A stretch of DNA of 12,716 nt from Actinomycetales bacterium. GTDB taxonomy: Bacteria > Actinomycetota > Actinomycetes > Actinomycetales > Cellulomonadaceae. The stretch covers positions 1 to 12,716 of the forward strand of contig JAAYZM010000366.1 in the NCBI GenBank assembly GCA_012514835.1. Reading direction: 5' to 3'. Position 1 is the stretch's first letter. Each line of letters starts with the position of its first letter. Position numbers and translations under genes: made by a program. The notes under the pieces are model-generated. The model saw only the letters and a list, made by a program, of their open reading frames with translations. It was not told where the DNA came from and searched no databases. This document shows, in pieces, positions 5,636 to 12,716 of this stretch.

Positions 5636-7246
5636 ATGCTCACCAGTCCGAAGGACACCGCGACGCGGCCCACCCCGCGTGCGGTCCCTGCGCGTGAATG
5701 GAACGGCAGGGGAGGAGGCTTCCTCGTCAAGCTCGCGCTCCTCGCGATCGTCAACGCCTTCGGTGTCGCGGTGGTCCTCGCCGCGTGGCGCGTCGAGTCC
5801 TACGGGATCCTCGCGGCGAGCGTGGCCATCCTCGTCGCCGTCGACTGGGTGTACCTCTCCCGGCGCACCGTCCCCCTCAAGTACCTCTTGCCCGGCCTGA
5901 TCTTCCTCGCCGTGTTCCAGCTGTTCGTGCTCGGCTACACGGGCTACGTCGCCCTCACCAACTACGGCACGGGCCACGCCGTCACGAAGGCCCAGGCCGT
6001 CGACGCGGTCCTCATCCAGAACGAGCGCCGTGTCGAGGACTCGGCGTCCTACCCCCTCGTGGTGCTACGTGACGGCGCCGAGCTCGGGTTCGCGATCCTG
6101 GACACCGGGACGGTGCGCATCGGTACGCCGGACCAGCCCCTCTACGACGACCCGGGCGCCGTGGTGGACGGCGAGGGCCGCATCACGAGCGTGACCGGCT
6201 GGGAGGTCGTGCCCCGGGCAGAGCTCCTCACGGACTCCGCGCTCCAGCAGCGCGTGTTCGACCTGAGGGTCCCCGCGTCCGCGAATGCCGAGGACGGGTC
6301 GATCCGCACGCGTGAGGGCTCCACGGGCGCGGTCTACCGCTCGGTGCTCGAGTGGGACCCGGCGTCGGACACCATGACCGACGTCGATACGGGCGTGGTC
6401 TACACGGCCACGGACCGCGGCAACTTCGTCGCTCAGGACGGCTCCGCGCTCGCCGTCGGCTGGCGCGTGAACGTCGGCCTCGAGAACTTCGTGCGGGCGG
6501 TCACGGACACGGACCTGGCCAAGCCGCTGCTCCGCGTCACGGGCTGGACCTTCGCGTTCGCGATCATCTCGGTGGTCTCGGCGTTCCTCGTCGGGCTGGG
6601 CCTCGCCCTCGTCTACAACGACGAGCGCGTGCGCGGGCGCAAGATCATCCGGACCCTCTTCATCCTCCCGTACGCGTTCCCCGCGTTCCTGTCCGCGCTG
6701 CTGTGGCGCGGCATGCTGAACCCCGAGTACGGGATCATCAACGACTGGTTCTTCGGCAACGCCTACATCTCGTGGCTCGGTGACCCGTTCCTCGCGAAGC
6801 TCTCGATCCTGTGGGTCAACCTCTGGCTCAGCTACCCGTACTGGATGCTCGTGTGCATCGGTGCGCTCCAGTCCATGCCCGCGGAACGGATCGAGGCCGC
6901 CAAGATCGACGGCGCGGGCCGCTGGCGGATGTTCCGCTCGATCACGATGCCGCAGGTGCTCGTCTCGACCGCACCGCTGCTGATCGCGTCCTTCGCCTTC
7001 AACTTCAACAACTTCGTGATCATCTACGTGCTCAACAACGGCGGGCCGCGCTTCGCCGACACGAGCTTCCCGCTCGGTCACACGGACATCCTGATCTCGG
7101 CCGTCTACAACATCTCCGGCGTCGCGGGCGGGGTCGCCGACTACGGCCTCGCGAGCGCGCTCGCGGTCATCATCTTCATCGTCGTGGGCGGGATCTCCGC
7201 GTTCGCGTTCCGCCAGACCCGCAAGCTCGAGGAGATCGGTTCATGA
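5636..7246 (+). CDS. ganP: ABC transporter permease, MalF-like, with a large extracytoplasmic loop
   Basis: A 536-residue inner-membrane subunit of the oligosaccharide importer. I count eight hydrophobic segments, the MalF number: about 30-51, 57-74, 83-105, 304-326, 336-357, 388-411, 441-463 and 502-525. Between the third and fourth is a hydrophilic loop of nearly 200 residues (about 110-300), equivalent to the MalF P2 domain that contacts the binding protein. The cytoplasmic EAA loop, which docks on the ATPase, is EAAKIDGAGRWRMFRSITMP (420-439). ATG 5636 is preceded by GAGGAG at 5625-5630. The stop overlaps the next gene as ATGA (7243-7246), so the two permeases are translationally coupled. 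The long loop makes it more MalF-like than the shorter Bacillus GanP; the assignment to galactan comes from context. Confidence 0.92.
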   Translation: MLTSPKDTATRPTPRAVPAREWNGRGGGFLVKLALLAIVNAFGVAVVLAAWRVESYGILAASVAILVAVDWVYLSRRTVPLKYLLPGLIFLAVFQLFVLGYTGYVALTNYGTGHAVTKAQAVDAVLIQNERRVEDSASYPLVVLRDGAELGFAILDTGTVRIGTPDQPLYDDPGAVVDGEGRITSVTGWEVVPRAELLTDSALQQRVFDLRVPASANAEDGSIRTREGSTGAVYRSVLEWDPASDTMTDVDTGVVYTATDRGNFVAQDGSALAVGWRVNVGLENFVRAVTDTDLAKPLLRVTGWTFAFAIISVVSAFLVGLGLALVYNDERVRGRKIIRTLFILPYAFPAFLSALLWRGMLNPEYGIINDWFFGNAYISWLGDPFLAKLSILWVNLWLSYPYWMLVCIGALQSMPAERIEAAKIDGAGRWRMFRSITMPQVLVSTAPLLIASFAFNFNNFVIIYVLNNGGPRFADTSFPLGHTDILISAVYNISGVAGGVADYGLASALAVIIFIVVGGISAFAFRQTRKLEEIGS

Positions 7247-8163
7247 GCACCCAGCCCCAGACCGTCACCGAGACCCCCACCACGCGGCGGGCGTACTCCG
7301 CCGAGCGAGCCGCGGGCCTGCGCCGGCGCTGGTGGCGCGAGGTCTCCTGGAAGTACCTCCTCGCCGTCGTCGTGATCTTCTACGCCGCATTCCCGCTCGT
7401 GTACGTGCTCTCCGCGGCGTTGTCCTCGAGCGGCGGACTCTCGGGCAGCTCGTCCCTGTTCCGGTCGGTGAGCCTCGACAACTTCGCGCGGCTGAACGGC
7501 ACGAGCTTCTGGACGTGGGTCGGCAACACCCTCGTGATCGGTGCCGCGACGTCGCTCGGCACGGTGCTCATGGGGGCGGCCGCCGCGTACGCGTTCTCGC
7601 GCTTCCGTTTCGCGGGTCGGCGCGGGGGTCTCACGACGCTCCTCATCATCCAGATGTTCCCCCAGACGGTCGCGTTCGTGGCCGTGTTCCTCATGCTGCT
7701 CGCGCTCGGCAACGTGGTGCCCGCGCTCGGCGTGAACTCCAAGCTCGCGCTCATCTGCGTCTACCTGGGCGGGGCGCTCGGGGCCAACGCGTTCCTCATG
7801 TTCGGCTTCTTCAACACCGTGCCGCGCGAGATCGACGAGTCCGCGCGGGTGGACGGGGCCTCCCACGGGCAGATCTTCTGGCGCATCATCATGCCGCTCG
7901 TCACCCCGGCGCTCGCCGTCGTCGGCCTCTTGGCCTTCATCGGGGTGTTCGGCGACTTCATCCTCGCCCGGATCATCCTCACGTCGCAGCACAATTGGAC
8001 GCTCGTGGTGGGCATGTACCAGTGGGTCTCCGAGGAGCAGAACGCGAACTGGGGCCTCTTCACGGCGGGTGCCGTGATCGCGGCGCTGCCGATCCTCGTG
8101 GCGTTCCTCGCGTTCCAGCGGTACATCGTGGGCGGCCTGACGGCCGGTTCGGTCAAGGGCTAG
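7243..8163 (+). CDS. ganQ: ABC transporter permease, MalG-like
   Basis: A 306-residue partner permease. Six membrane segments are visible: about 38-59, 93-117, 131-155, 165-188, 219-243 and 272-293. The EAA loop is DESARVDGASHGQIFWRIIM (198-217). The C-terminus RYIVGGLTAGSVKG (293-306) is the conserved MalG tail, which in E. coli reaches into the ATPase dimer. The start is the ATG of the ATGA overlap at 7243, supported by GAGGAG at 7229-7234; upstream in-frame sequence is internal to ganP and reads as Arg-rich shadow, so I exclude it. The stop is four bases before the first galactanase gene. No ATPase gene occurs in this window, which is common in actinobacteria, where one MsiK-type ATPase serves many CUT1 importers. 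Confidence 0.93.
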   Translation: MSTQPQTVTETPTTRRAYSAERAAGLRRRWWREVSWKYLLAVVVIFYAAFPLVYVLSAALSSSGGLSGSSSLFRSVSLDNFARLNGTSFWTWVGNTLVIGAATSLGTVLMGAAAAYAFSRFRFAGRRGGLTTLLIIQMFPQTVAFVAVFLMLLALGNVVPALGVNSKLALICVYLGGALGANAFLMFGFFNTVPREIDESARVDGASHGQIFWRIIMPLVTPALAVVGLLAFIGVFGDFILARIILTSQHNWTLVVGMYQWVSEEQNANWGLFTAGAVIAALPILVAFLAFQRYIVGGLTAGSVKG

Positions 8164-8167
8164 GGCG

Positions 8168-10159
8168 GTGACGGACGGTGCGGGTGGCGCGGGAGACGAG
8201 GCTGCGAGGGGCCGACGACGGCGGACGGTGCTCGGTCTCGTCGTCGTGGCCGCCGTCCTCGCGGGCGGGGCGTTCGCGGTGCGTGCCATGACGGGTTCCG
8301 TGGGAACGGCCAGCTCCTCGGGCGGGCCGGTCGAGGCGGGCGTCGTCGTCCACCGCGTCGACGGCCTGCCCGAGGACTTCCTGGCCGGGGTCGACGTGTC
8401 CACGGTGCTCTCGCTCGAGGCGAGCGGGGTCACGTTCCGCGACGCGCGAGGGGAGCCTTCTGACCTGTTCGAGGTGCTCGCGGGCTCGGGGGTCAACAGC
8501 GTGCGGGTGCGCGTGTGGGTGGACCCGTTCGACGAGGCGGGCCGGGGCTTCGGCGGCGGCAACGTCGACGCGGTACGGGCCACCCAGATCGGGCGACGCG
8601 CGACGGCGGCTGGCATGAGCGTGCTCGTCGACTTCCACTACTCGGACTTCTGGGCGGACCCGGCCAAGCAGCAGGTGCCGCGCTCGTGGGCGGACCTCGA
8701 CGCGGCGGGCCGGGCCGAGGAAGCGGCGGCGCACACGCGCGAGACGCTCGAGCTCATGGCGGACGCGGGCGTCGACGTGGCCATGGTGCAGGTGGGCAAC
8801 GAGACGACGAGCGGCGTCGCGGGCCTCGACGCGTGGGGCGAGGTGTGCGCCGTCTTCTCCGCGGGCGCGGCCGCCGTGCGTGAGGTGTATCCCGAGGCGC
8901 TCGTGGCCGTGCACTTCACCAACCCCGAGCGCGAGGGCGAGTACGAGCGCTTCGCGAAGATCCTCGACAACTTCGACGTGGACTACGACGTGTTCGCGAG
9001 CTCGTACTACCCGTTCTGGCACGGCACGCTCGAGAACCTCACCGCGGTGCTGAGCCACGTGCGCGAGACGCACGGCAAGCAGGTGGCCGTGGTCGAGACC
9101 TCGTGGGCGTACACGCTCGCCGACGGCGACGGCTCGGGCAACGTCGTGGGCGACGCGCAGCTCGCGTCCGCCTACCCCGTGAGCGTCCAGGGGCAGGCGA
9201 CCGCGGTGCGTGACGTGGTGCAGGCCGTTGTCGACGCAGGCGGGATCGGCGTCTACTACTGGGAGCCCGCATGGCTGCCCGTGGGTCCGCCGTCCGAGCT
9301 CGAGGCGAACCAGGCGCTGTGGGAGCGCGACGGGTCCGGGTGGGCGTCGAGCTTCGCGGGCACTTACGACCCGGACGACGCGGGCCAGTTCTACGGCGGT
9401 TCCGCGTGGGACAACCAGGCGCTGTTCGACTTCGAGGGCAACCCCCTCGGCTCGCTGCGGGTCTTCGAGTACGTGCGCACGGGTGCCACGGCGCCGCTCG
9501 CCGTCGAGCGGGTGTTCGCGCCGTCGGTCGACGTGCACGTGGGGGAGCCGCTCGTGCTGCCCGAGGTCGTGACGGTCGAGCACAACGACGGCACGCGCGT
9601 CGAGGCCTCCGTCGTGTGGGCGTCCGCCCCGGACACCCAGACCGAGGGGACGTTCACGGTCGCGGGCACCGTCGAGGGCGCTCCGGACGTGCTCGCGAGC
9701 ATCACGGTGAGGGCGCGCAACGACCTCGCGAACGGGGGCTTCGAGGACGACGACCTCTCGATGTGGGACCTCGACTCCGAGGCGTCGACCTTCCGCGTGG
9801 TCGCGGACAACCCGGAGGCGGCCCAGGGGGAGCGGGTCGTGAACTTCTGGCACGACGCGCGCTACGCGATCTCGCTCACGCAGACCGTCCGCGACCTCGA
9901 GCCGGGCACATACACGGTGCGCGCGAGCGTGCACGGCGAGGGGGCCGACGGCGACGGCGAGCAGCTCGCGCTCGTCGCGCGCGCTGCCACCGCGGAGGTC
10001 CGCGCGCCGCTGTCGCTCGACGGCTGGCTCGCGTGGCACACAGGGACTCTCGAGGTCGAGGTCGGCGGAGACGGTGAGCTCACCGTCGGCGTCGTCGGGA
10101 ACCTCGGGGCGGGGGACTGGGGATTCATCGACGATGTGGTCGTGACCCCGAAGGACTGA
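8168..10159 (+). CDS. ganB: GH53 endo-beta-1,4-galactanase with Ig-like and CBM61-like modules; possibly membrane-anchored
   Basis: A 663-residue extracytoplasmic enzyme that cleaves internal beta-1,4 bonds of galactan. After RGRRRR (14-19) comes a hydrophobic stretch (20-37) with no lipobox; it is either a signal peptide cleaved near AFA-V (37/38) or a retained anchor. The GH53 barrel (about 70-438) has the acid/base Glu212 in MVQVGNE and the nucleophile Glu310 in VVETSW, plus FHYSDFWADP (156-165), SSYYPFWHGT (278-287) and YYWEPAWLPVGP (363-374), which closely resemble B. licheniformis galactanase. An Ig-like domain (about 446-515, EHNDGTRVEASVVW) and a C-terminal beta module (519-660, NGGFEDDDLSMWDL) follow; I read the latter as CBM61-like galactan binding, at moderate confidence. 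GTG 8168 is the start: AAGGG at 8155-8159 lies inside the end of ganQ, giving coupling. Oddities against its paralogue are Val118 in RVWVDP (Asn there) and Ser323 in DGDGSGN (His there). Confidence 0.9.
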   Translation: MTDGAGGAGDEAARGRRRRTVLGLVVVAAVLAGGAFAVRAMTGSVGTASSSGGPVEAGVVVHRVDGLPEDFLAGVDVSTVLSLEASGVTFRDARGEPSDLFEVLAGSGVNSVRVRVWVDPFDEAGRGFGGGNVDAVRATQIGRRATAAGMSVLVDFHYSDFWADPAKQQVPRSWADLDAAGRAEEAAAHTRETLELMADAGVDVAMVQVGNETTSGVAGLDAWGEVCAVFSAGAAAVREVYPEALVAVHFTNPEREGEYERFAKILDNFDVDYDVFASSYYPFWHGTLENLTAVLSHVRETHGKQVAVVETSWAYTLADGDGSGNVVGDAQLASAYPVSVQGQATAVRDVVQAVVDAGGIGVYYWEPAWLPVGPPSELEANQALWERDGSGWASSFAGTYDPDDAGQFYGGSAWDNQALFDFEGNPLGSLRVFEYVRTGATAPLAVERVFAPSVDVHVGEPLVLPEVVTVEHNDGTRVEASVVWASAPDTQTEGTFTVAGTVEGAPDVLASITVRARNDLANGGFEDDDLSMWDLDSEASTFRVVADNPEAAQGERVVNFWHDARYAISLTQTVRDLEPGTYTVRASVHGEGADGDGEQLALVARAATAEVRAPLSLDGWLAWHTGTLEVEVGGDGELTVGVVGNLGAGDWGFIDDVVVTPKD

Positions 10160-10211
10160 CAACACACAGCACGGACTAGCAGTGCCCGTCGTACCGAACC
10201 GAGGAGATGGC
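10160..10211 (+). other. Short gap between the two galactanase genes
   Basis: Fifty-two bases with GAGGAG at 10201-10206, five bases before ATG 10212. I see no hairpin terminator, no copy of the operator motif and no convincing promoter, so the second galactanase gene is most simply read as the last visible gene of the same transcript. Confidence 0.45.
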
Positions 10212-12716
10212 ATGCGATATTCGAGCATTCGTCCACCCGCGGCGTTCCTCGCCGCGACAGCGCTCGCGCTCACCGGGGCCGTTGCGGCCCAGGCGGCGCC
10301 CGAAGACGGCCCCGTCGAGGCGGGCATCCACGTCGCGAAGGTCGAGGGGCTGCCCGCCGACTTCGTCGCGGGCGTCGACGTGTCCTCCGTGCTCTCGCTC
10401 GAGGAGAGCGGCGTGGTGTTCCGCGACGCGGAGGGTGACGCGGCGGACCTCTTCGAGCTCCTCGCGGACGCGGGGATCACCGACGTGCGCGTGCGCGTGT
10501 GGAACGACCCGTACGACGCCGAGGGCCACGGCTACGGCGGCGGCACCGTCGACGCCGAGCGGGCGACCACGATCGGTCAGCGCGCCACGGCGGCGGGGCT
10601 CGGCGTGCTCGTCGACTTCCACTACTCCGATTTCTGGGCGGACCCCGGCAAGCAGATGGCCCCCAAGGCGTGGGCCGCGCTCGATACCGCCGCGAAGGCC
10701 GCCGCGGTCGAGGAGTACACGACCGCGACCCTCGAGGCGATGGCCGACGCCGGTGTCGACGTCACGATGGTCCAGGTGGGCAACGAGACGAACGGCTGGG
10801 TGGCCGGCGTCTCGGGCTGGGACGGCATGGCCCAGATCTTCTCCGCGGGGAGCGCCGCCGTGCGCGAGGTGTTCCCTGAGGCGCTCGTGGCTCTGCACTT
10901 CACCAATCCCGAGACGGCGGGCCGGTACGCCGGGTACGCCTGGGAGCTGAACGAGCGCGACGTCGACTACGACGTGTTCGCGAGCTCGTACTACCCCTTC
11001 TGGCACGGGAGCACCGCGAACCTCACGGCCGTGCTCAAGGACGTCGCGGACACCTACGGCAAGCAGGTCCTCGTCGCGGAGACCTCGTGGGCCTCGACCC
11101 TCGCCGACGGCGACGGGCACGAGAACGTCATCAAGCCCGGCAGCGACGTGAGCGCCTACCCGCTCGGCGCCCAAGGGCAGGCCGACGCCGTCCGCGACGT
11201 CGTGCAGGCCGTGGTGGACGTCGGTGACGCCGGGCTCGGCGTCTTCTACTGGGAGCCCGCGTGGCTGCCCGTGGGGCCGCCCGAGCAGGTCGAGGCGAAC
11301 CGCCTGTTGTGGGAGGCGCACGGTTCTGGCTGGGCCTCGAGCTACGCGGGGGAGTACGACGCGGACGCCGGTGAGTGGTTCGGTGGTTCCGCGTGGGACA
11401 ACCAGGCGCTCTTCGGCCTCGACGGCCGTCCCCTCGAGTCCTTGCGCATCTTCGACTACGTCCGCACGGGCGCGACTGCGCCCCTCGAGGTCGTCTCCGT
11501 CGAGACGCCCGTCGTCACCGTGGCCCAGGGTGACGAGCTCGTCCTGCCCGCGACCGTCGAGGTCCGCTACAACGACGGTTCCACGGCGCACGAGGCCGTG
11601 ACGTGGGACGCGCTGCCCGACGGCGTGGAGCTTCCGGGCACCTACGTGGTGGACGGCGTGACCGTCGGTGGGCACGCCACGACGGCCACCGTGGTGGTCG
11701 AGCCCGTGAACTTCCTGCTCAACCCCGGGTTCGAGGACGACGACGTGTCGATGTGGGACTTCGCGGGCACCGCGGGGACACTCGCGGTCACGTCGAGCAC
11801 GGCCGACTCGATCGGCAACCGGTCCGTGAACTTCTGGGGCGGGTCCGACTACACGATGTCCGTCTCCCAGACCGTCACCGGCCTGGCCCCCGGGACCTAC
11901 GCGGTCGCGGTCCAGGGCCACGGTCTGTCCGGGGCCGAGGTCACGCTCACGGCGACGACGGCGGACGGTGCGCTCGACGCGACCGCGACGCTCGCAGGGT
12001 GGCAAGCCTGGCGCACGGCCACCATCCCCGAGGTCGAGGTGGGCGAGGACGGCACCATGACCGTCACGGCGAGCGGTGAGCTCGCCGCCGAGGTCTGGGG
12101 CTACCTCGATGCCTTCGTGCTCACGTGGGCCGGTGGCATCCCGCCCGAGGAGCCGGAAGAGCCCCTGGAGCCCGTGACGAGCCTCCTGACGGACCCGAGC
12201 TTCGAGGACTCCTCGGACGCGTGGGTCATCACGGGCACGGGGGCCGAGGTCGCCGCCGTCGGGAGCAACGCCTCGCACGGCGAGCGCGCCGTGAACTTCT
12301 GGGCGGACGCCCCGTACGCGTTCTCGGTCTCCCAGCAGGTGACGGGCCTCGCGCCGGGCACCTACCGGGTCTCGGCCGTGACGCAGGGCGGCGACACGGG
12401 CGAGGGTGACTCGGCCGAGCTGCGGCTCGTGGGCTCGCGCGGTACCGAGACGGTGCCCCTCGAGCTCGCGGGCTGGCAAGAGTTCCGTACGGCGACCACC
12501 GACTCGCTCGTGGTGACCGACGGCGAGCTGCTCGTCGAGGCGGTGCTCGACCTGTCCGCCGGGGCGTGGGGCACGTTCGACCAGGTGGTGCTCGAGCGCA
12601 CGGGTGACGCGCCCGTGGACCCGCCCGTCGAGCCTGACCGGGCCGTCCTCGCCGGGACGCCCGCGGTCTCCGGCACGGCGCGCGTGGGCTCCACCCTGAC
12701 GGTGGCTCCGGGCTCG
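10212..12716 (+). CDS. ganB: Secreted multi-modular GH53 endo-beta-1,4-galactanase, C-terminus cut by the right edge
   Basis: Open from ATG 10212 to the last base: 835 codons, no stop. A Sec signal peptide (AAFLAATALALTGAVAAQA, 10-28) is probably cleaved near residue 28. The GH53 barrel spans about 36-420, with the acid/base Glu192 (MVQVGNETNG) and the nucleophile Glu290 (VAETSW). The loop DGDGHEN (299-305) and GGSAWDNQ (391-398) match what I recall as the calcium site of B. licheniformis galactanase. Then come an Ig-like domain (about 427-497), a first CBM61-like module (499-638, NPGFEDDDVSMWDF), an acidic Pro/Glu linker (641-655), a second CBM61-like module (656-796, DPSFEDSSDAWVITG), another Pro linker (801-809) and the beginning of a different Ig-like repeat, LAGTPAVSGTARVGSTLTV (813-831). 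Such repeats occur near the C-termini of actinobacterial surface proteins, so a wall-binding or sorting segment may follow. It is clearly a paralogue of the preceding gene and probably degrades galactan away from the membrane. Confidence 0.93.
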   Translation, partial: MRYSSIRPPAAFLAATALALTGAVAAQAAPEDGPVEAGIHVAKVEGLPADFVAGVDVSSVLSLEESGVVFRDAEGDAADLFELLADAGITDVRVRVWNDPYDAEGHGYGGGTVDAERATTIGQRATAAGLGVLVDFHYSDFWADPGKQMAPKAWAALDTAAKAAAVEEYTTATLEAMADAGVDVTMVQVGNETNGWVAGVSGWDGMAQIFSAGSAAVREVFPEALVALHFTNPETAGRYAGYAWELNERDVDYDVFASSYYPFWHGSTANLTAVLKDVADTYGKQVLVAETSWASTLADGDGHENVIKPGSDVSAYPLGAQGQADAVRDVVQAVVDVGDAGLGVFYWEPAWLPVGPPEQVEANRLLWEAHGSGWASSYAGEYDADAGEWFGGSAWDNQALFGLDGRPLESLRIFDYVRTGATAPLEVVSVETPVVTVAQGDELVLPATVEVRYNDGSTAHEAVTWDALPDGVELPGTYVVDGVTVGGHATTATVVVEPVNFLLNPGFEDDDVSMWDFAGTAGTLAVTSSTADSIGNRSVNFWGGSDYTMSVSQTVTGLAPGTYAVAVQGHGLSGAEVTLTATTADGALDATATLAGWQAWRTATIPEVEVGEDGTMTVTASGELAAEVWGYLDAFVLTWAGGIPPEEPEEPLEPVTSLLTDPSFEDSSDAWVITGTGAEVAAVGSNASHGERAVNFWADAPYAFSVSQQVTGLAPGTYRVSAVTQGGDTGEGDSAELRLVGSRGTETVPLELAGWQEFRTATTDSLVVTDGELLVEAVLDLSAGAWGTFDQVVLERTGDAPVDPPVEPDRAVLAGTPAVSGTARVGSTLTVAPGS

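Noticed and set aside
4060..5754. Minus-strand 564-residue open frame opposite the binding-protein gene
   Set aside because: It is a low-complexity Arg/Gly/Val frame, antisense to a lipoprotein with a clear lipobox and MalE motifs.
6811..7242. Upstream in-frame extension of the MalG-like permease
   Set aside because: It lies wholly inside the MalF-like gene in another frame and is Arg-rich; the ATGA overlap at 7243 with its own GAGGAG is the expected start.
8153..12479. Two very long minus-strand open frames (775 and 767 residues) opposite the galactanases
   Set aside because: They resemble each other only because the sense genes are paralogues; their sequence is a codon-bias artefact without domains.
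1..12716. CRISPR arrays, tRNA or rRNA genes, insertion sequences, phage or toxin genes
   Set aside because: Apart from short gaps, the window is filled by recognisable metabolic genes; I saw no spaced direct repeats, transposase motifs, or tRNA-like cloverleaf sequence.

Overview
The window is very GC-rich (codons end overwhelmingly in G or C, with a preference for CTC over CTG for leucine), and every gene has an actinobacterial look. The gene content (maltokinase, LacI regulator, CUT1 sugar transporter with no ATPase of its own, multi-modular secreted glycosidases) fits a plant-polysaccharide-degrading member of the Micrococcales, such as the Cellulomonadaceae, Promicromonosporaceae or Sanguibacter. 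The genus cannot be fixed from the sequence.

Layout. Positions 1-899 (minus strand) hold the first 299 codons of a maltokinase (Mak/Pep2) that runs off the left edge. A 115-bp divergent gap follows. The plus strand then carries one coherent locus: a LacI-family regulator (1015-2028); a 146-bp control region with two matching LacI-type operators (2048-2063 and 2113-2134); a GH42 beta-galactosidase (2175-4235); a substrate-binding lipoprotein (4291-5565); a strong intergenic stem-loop (5573-5601); MalF-like and MalG-like permeases (5636-7246 and 7243-8163, overlapping by ATGA); and two tandem paralogous GH53 endo-beta-1,4-galactanases (8168-10159, and 10212 to the right edge, where the second is cut off). 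No non-coding stretch exceeds 300 bases.

How it works together (inference from families and context). This is a galactan/type I arabinogalactan utilisation locus, equivalent in content to the Bacillus gan system (ganR, ganSPQ, ganA, ganB) but with a different gene order. The two GH53 enzymes would cut beta-1,4-galactan outside the cell. One appears membrane-tethered or secreted with one galactan-binding-like module. The other is secreted, with two such modules and the start of further Ig-like repeats. The lipoprotein and the two permeases would import galacto-oligosaccharides, energised by an ATPase encoded elsewhere (MsiK type). The cytoplasmic GH42 would release galactose. The LacI protein would repress the operon through the paired operators until an oligosaccharide inducer appears.

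Novelty. The system as a whole is a recognisable one, not a new kind. The points most worth a second look are the two-operator control region, the divergence between the two galactanases (including a substitution in what looks like the calcium-binding loop of the first), the CBM/Ig-like architecture continuing past the right edge, and the stem-loop separating the binding-protein gene from the permease genes.
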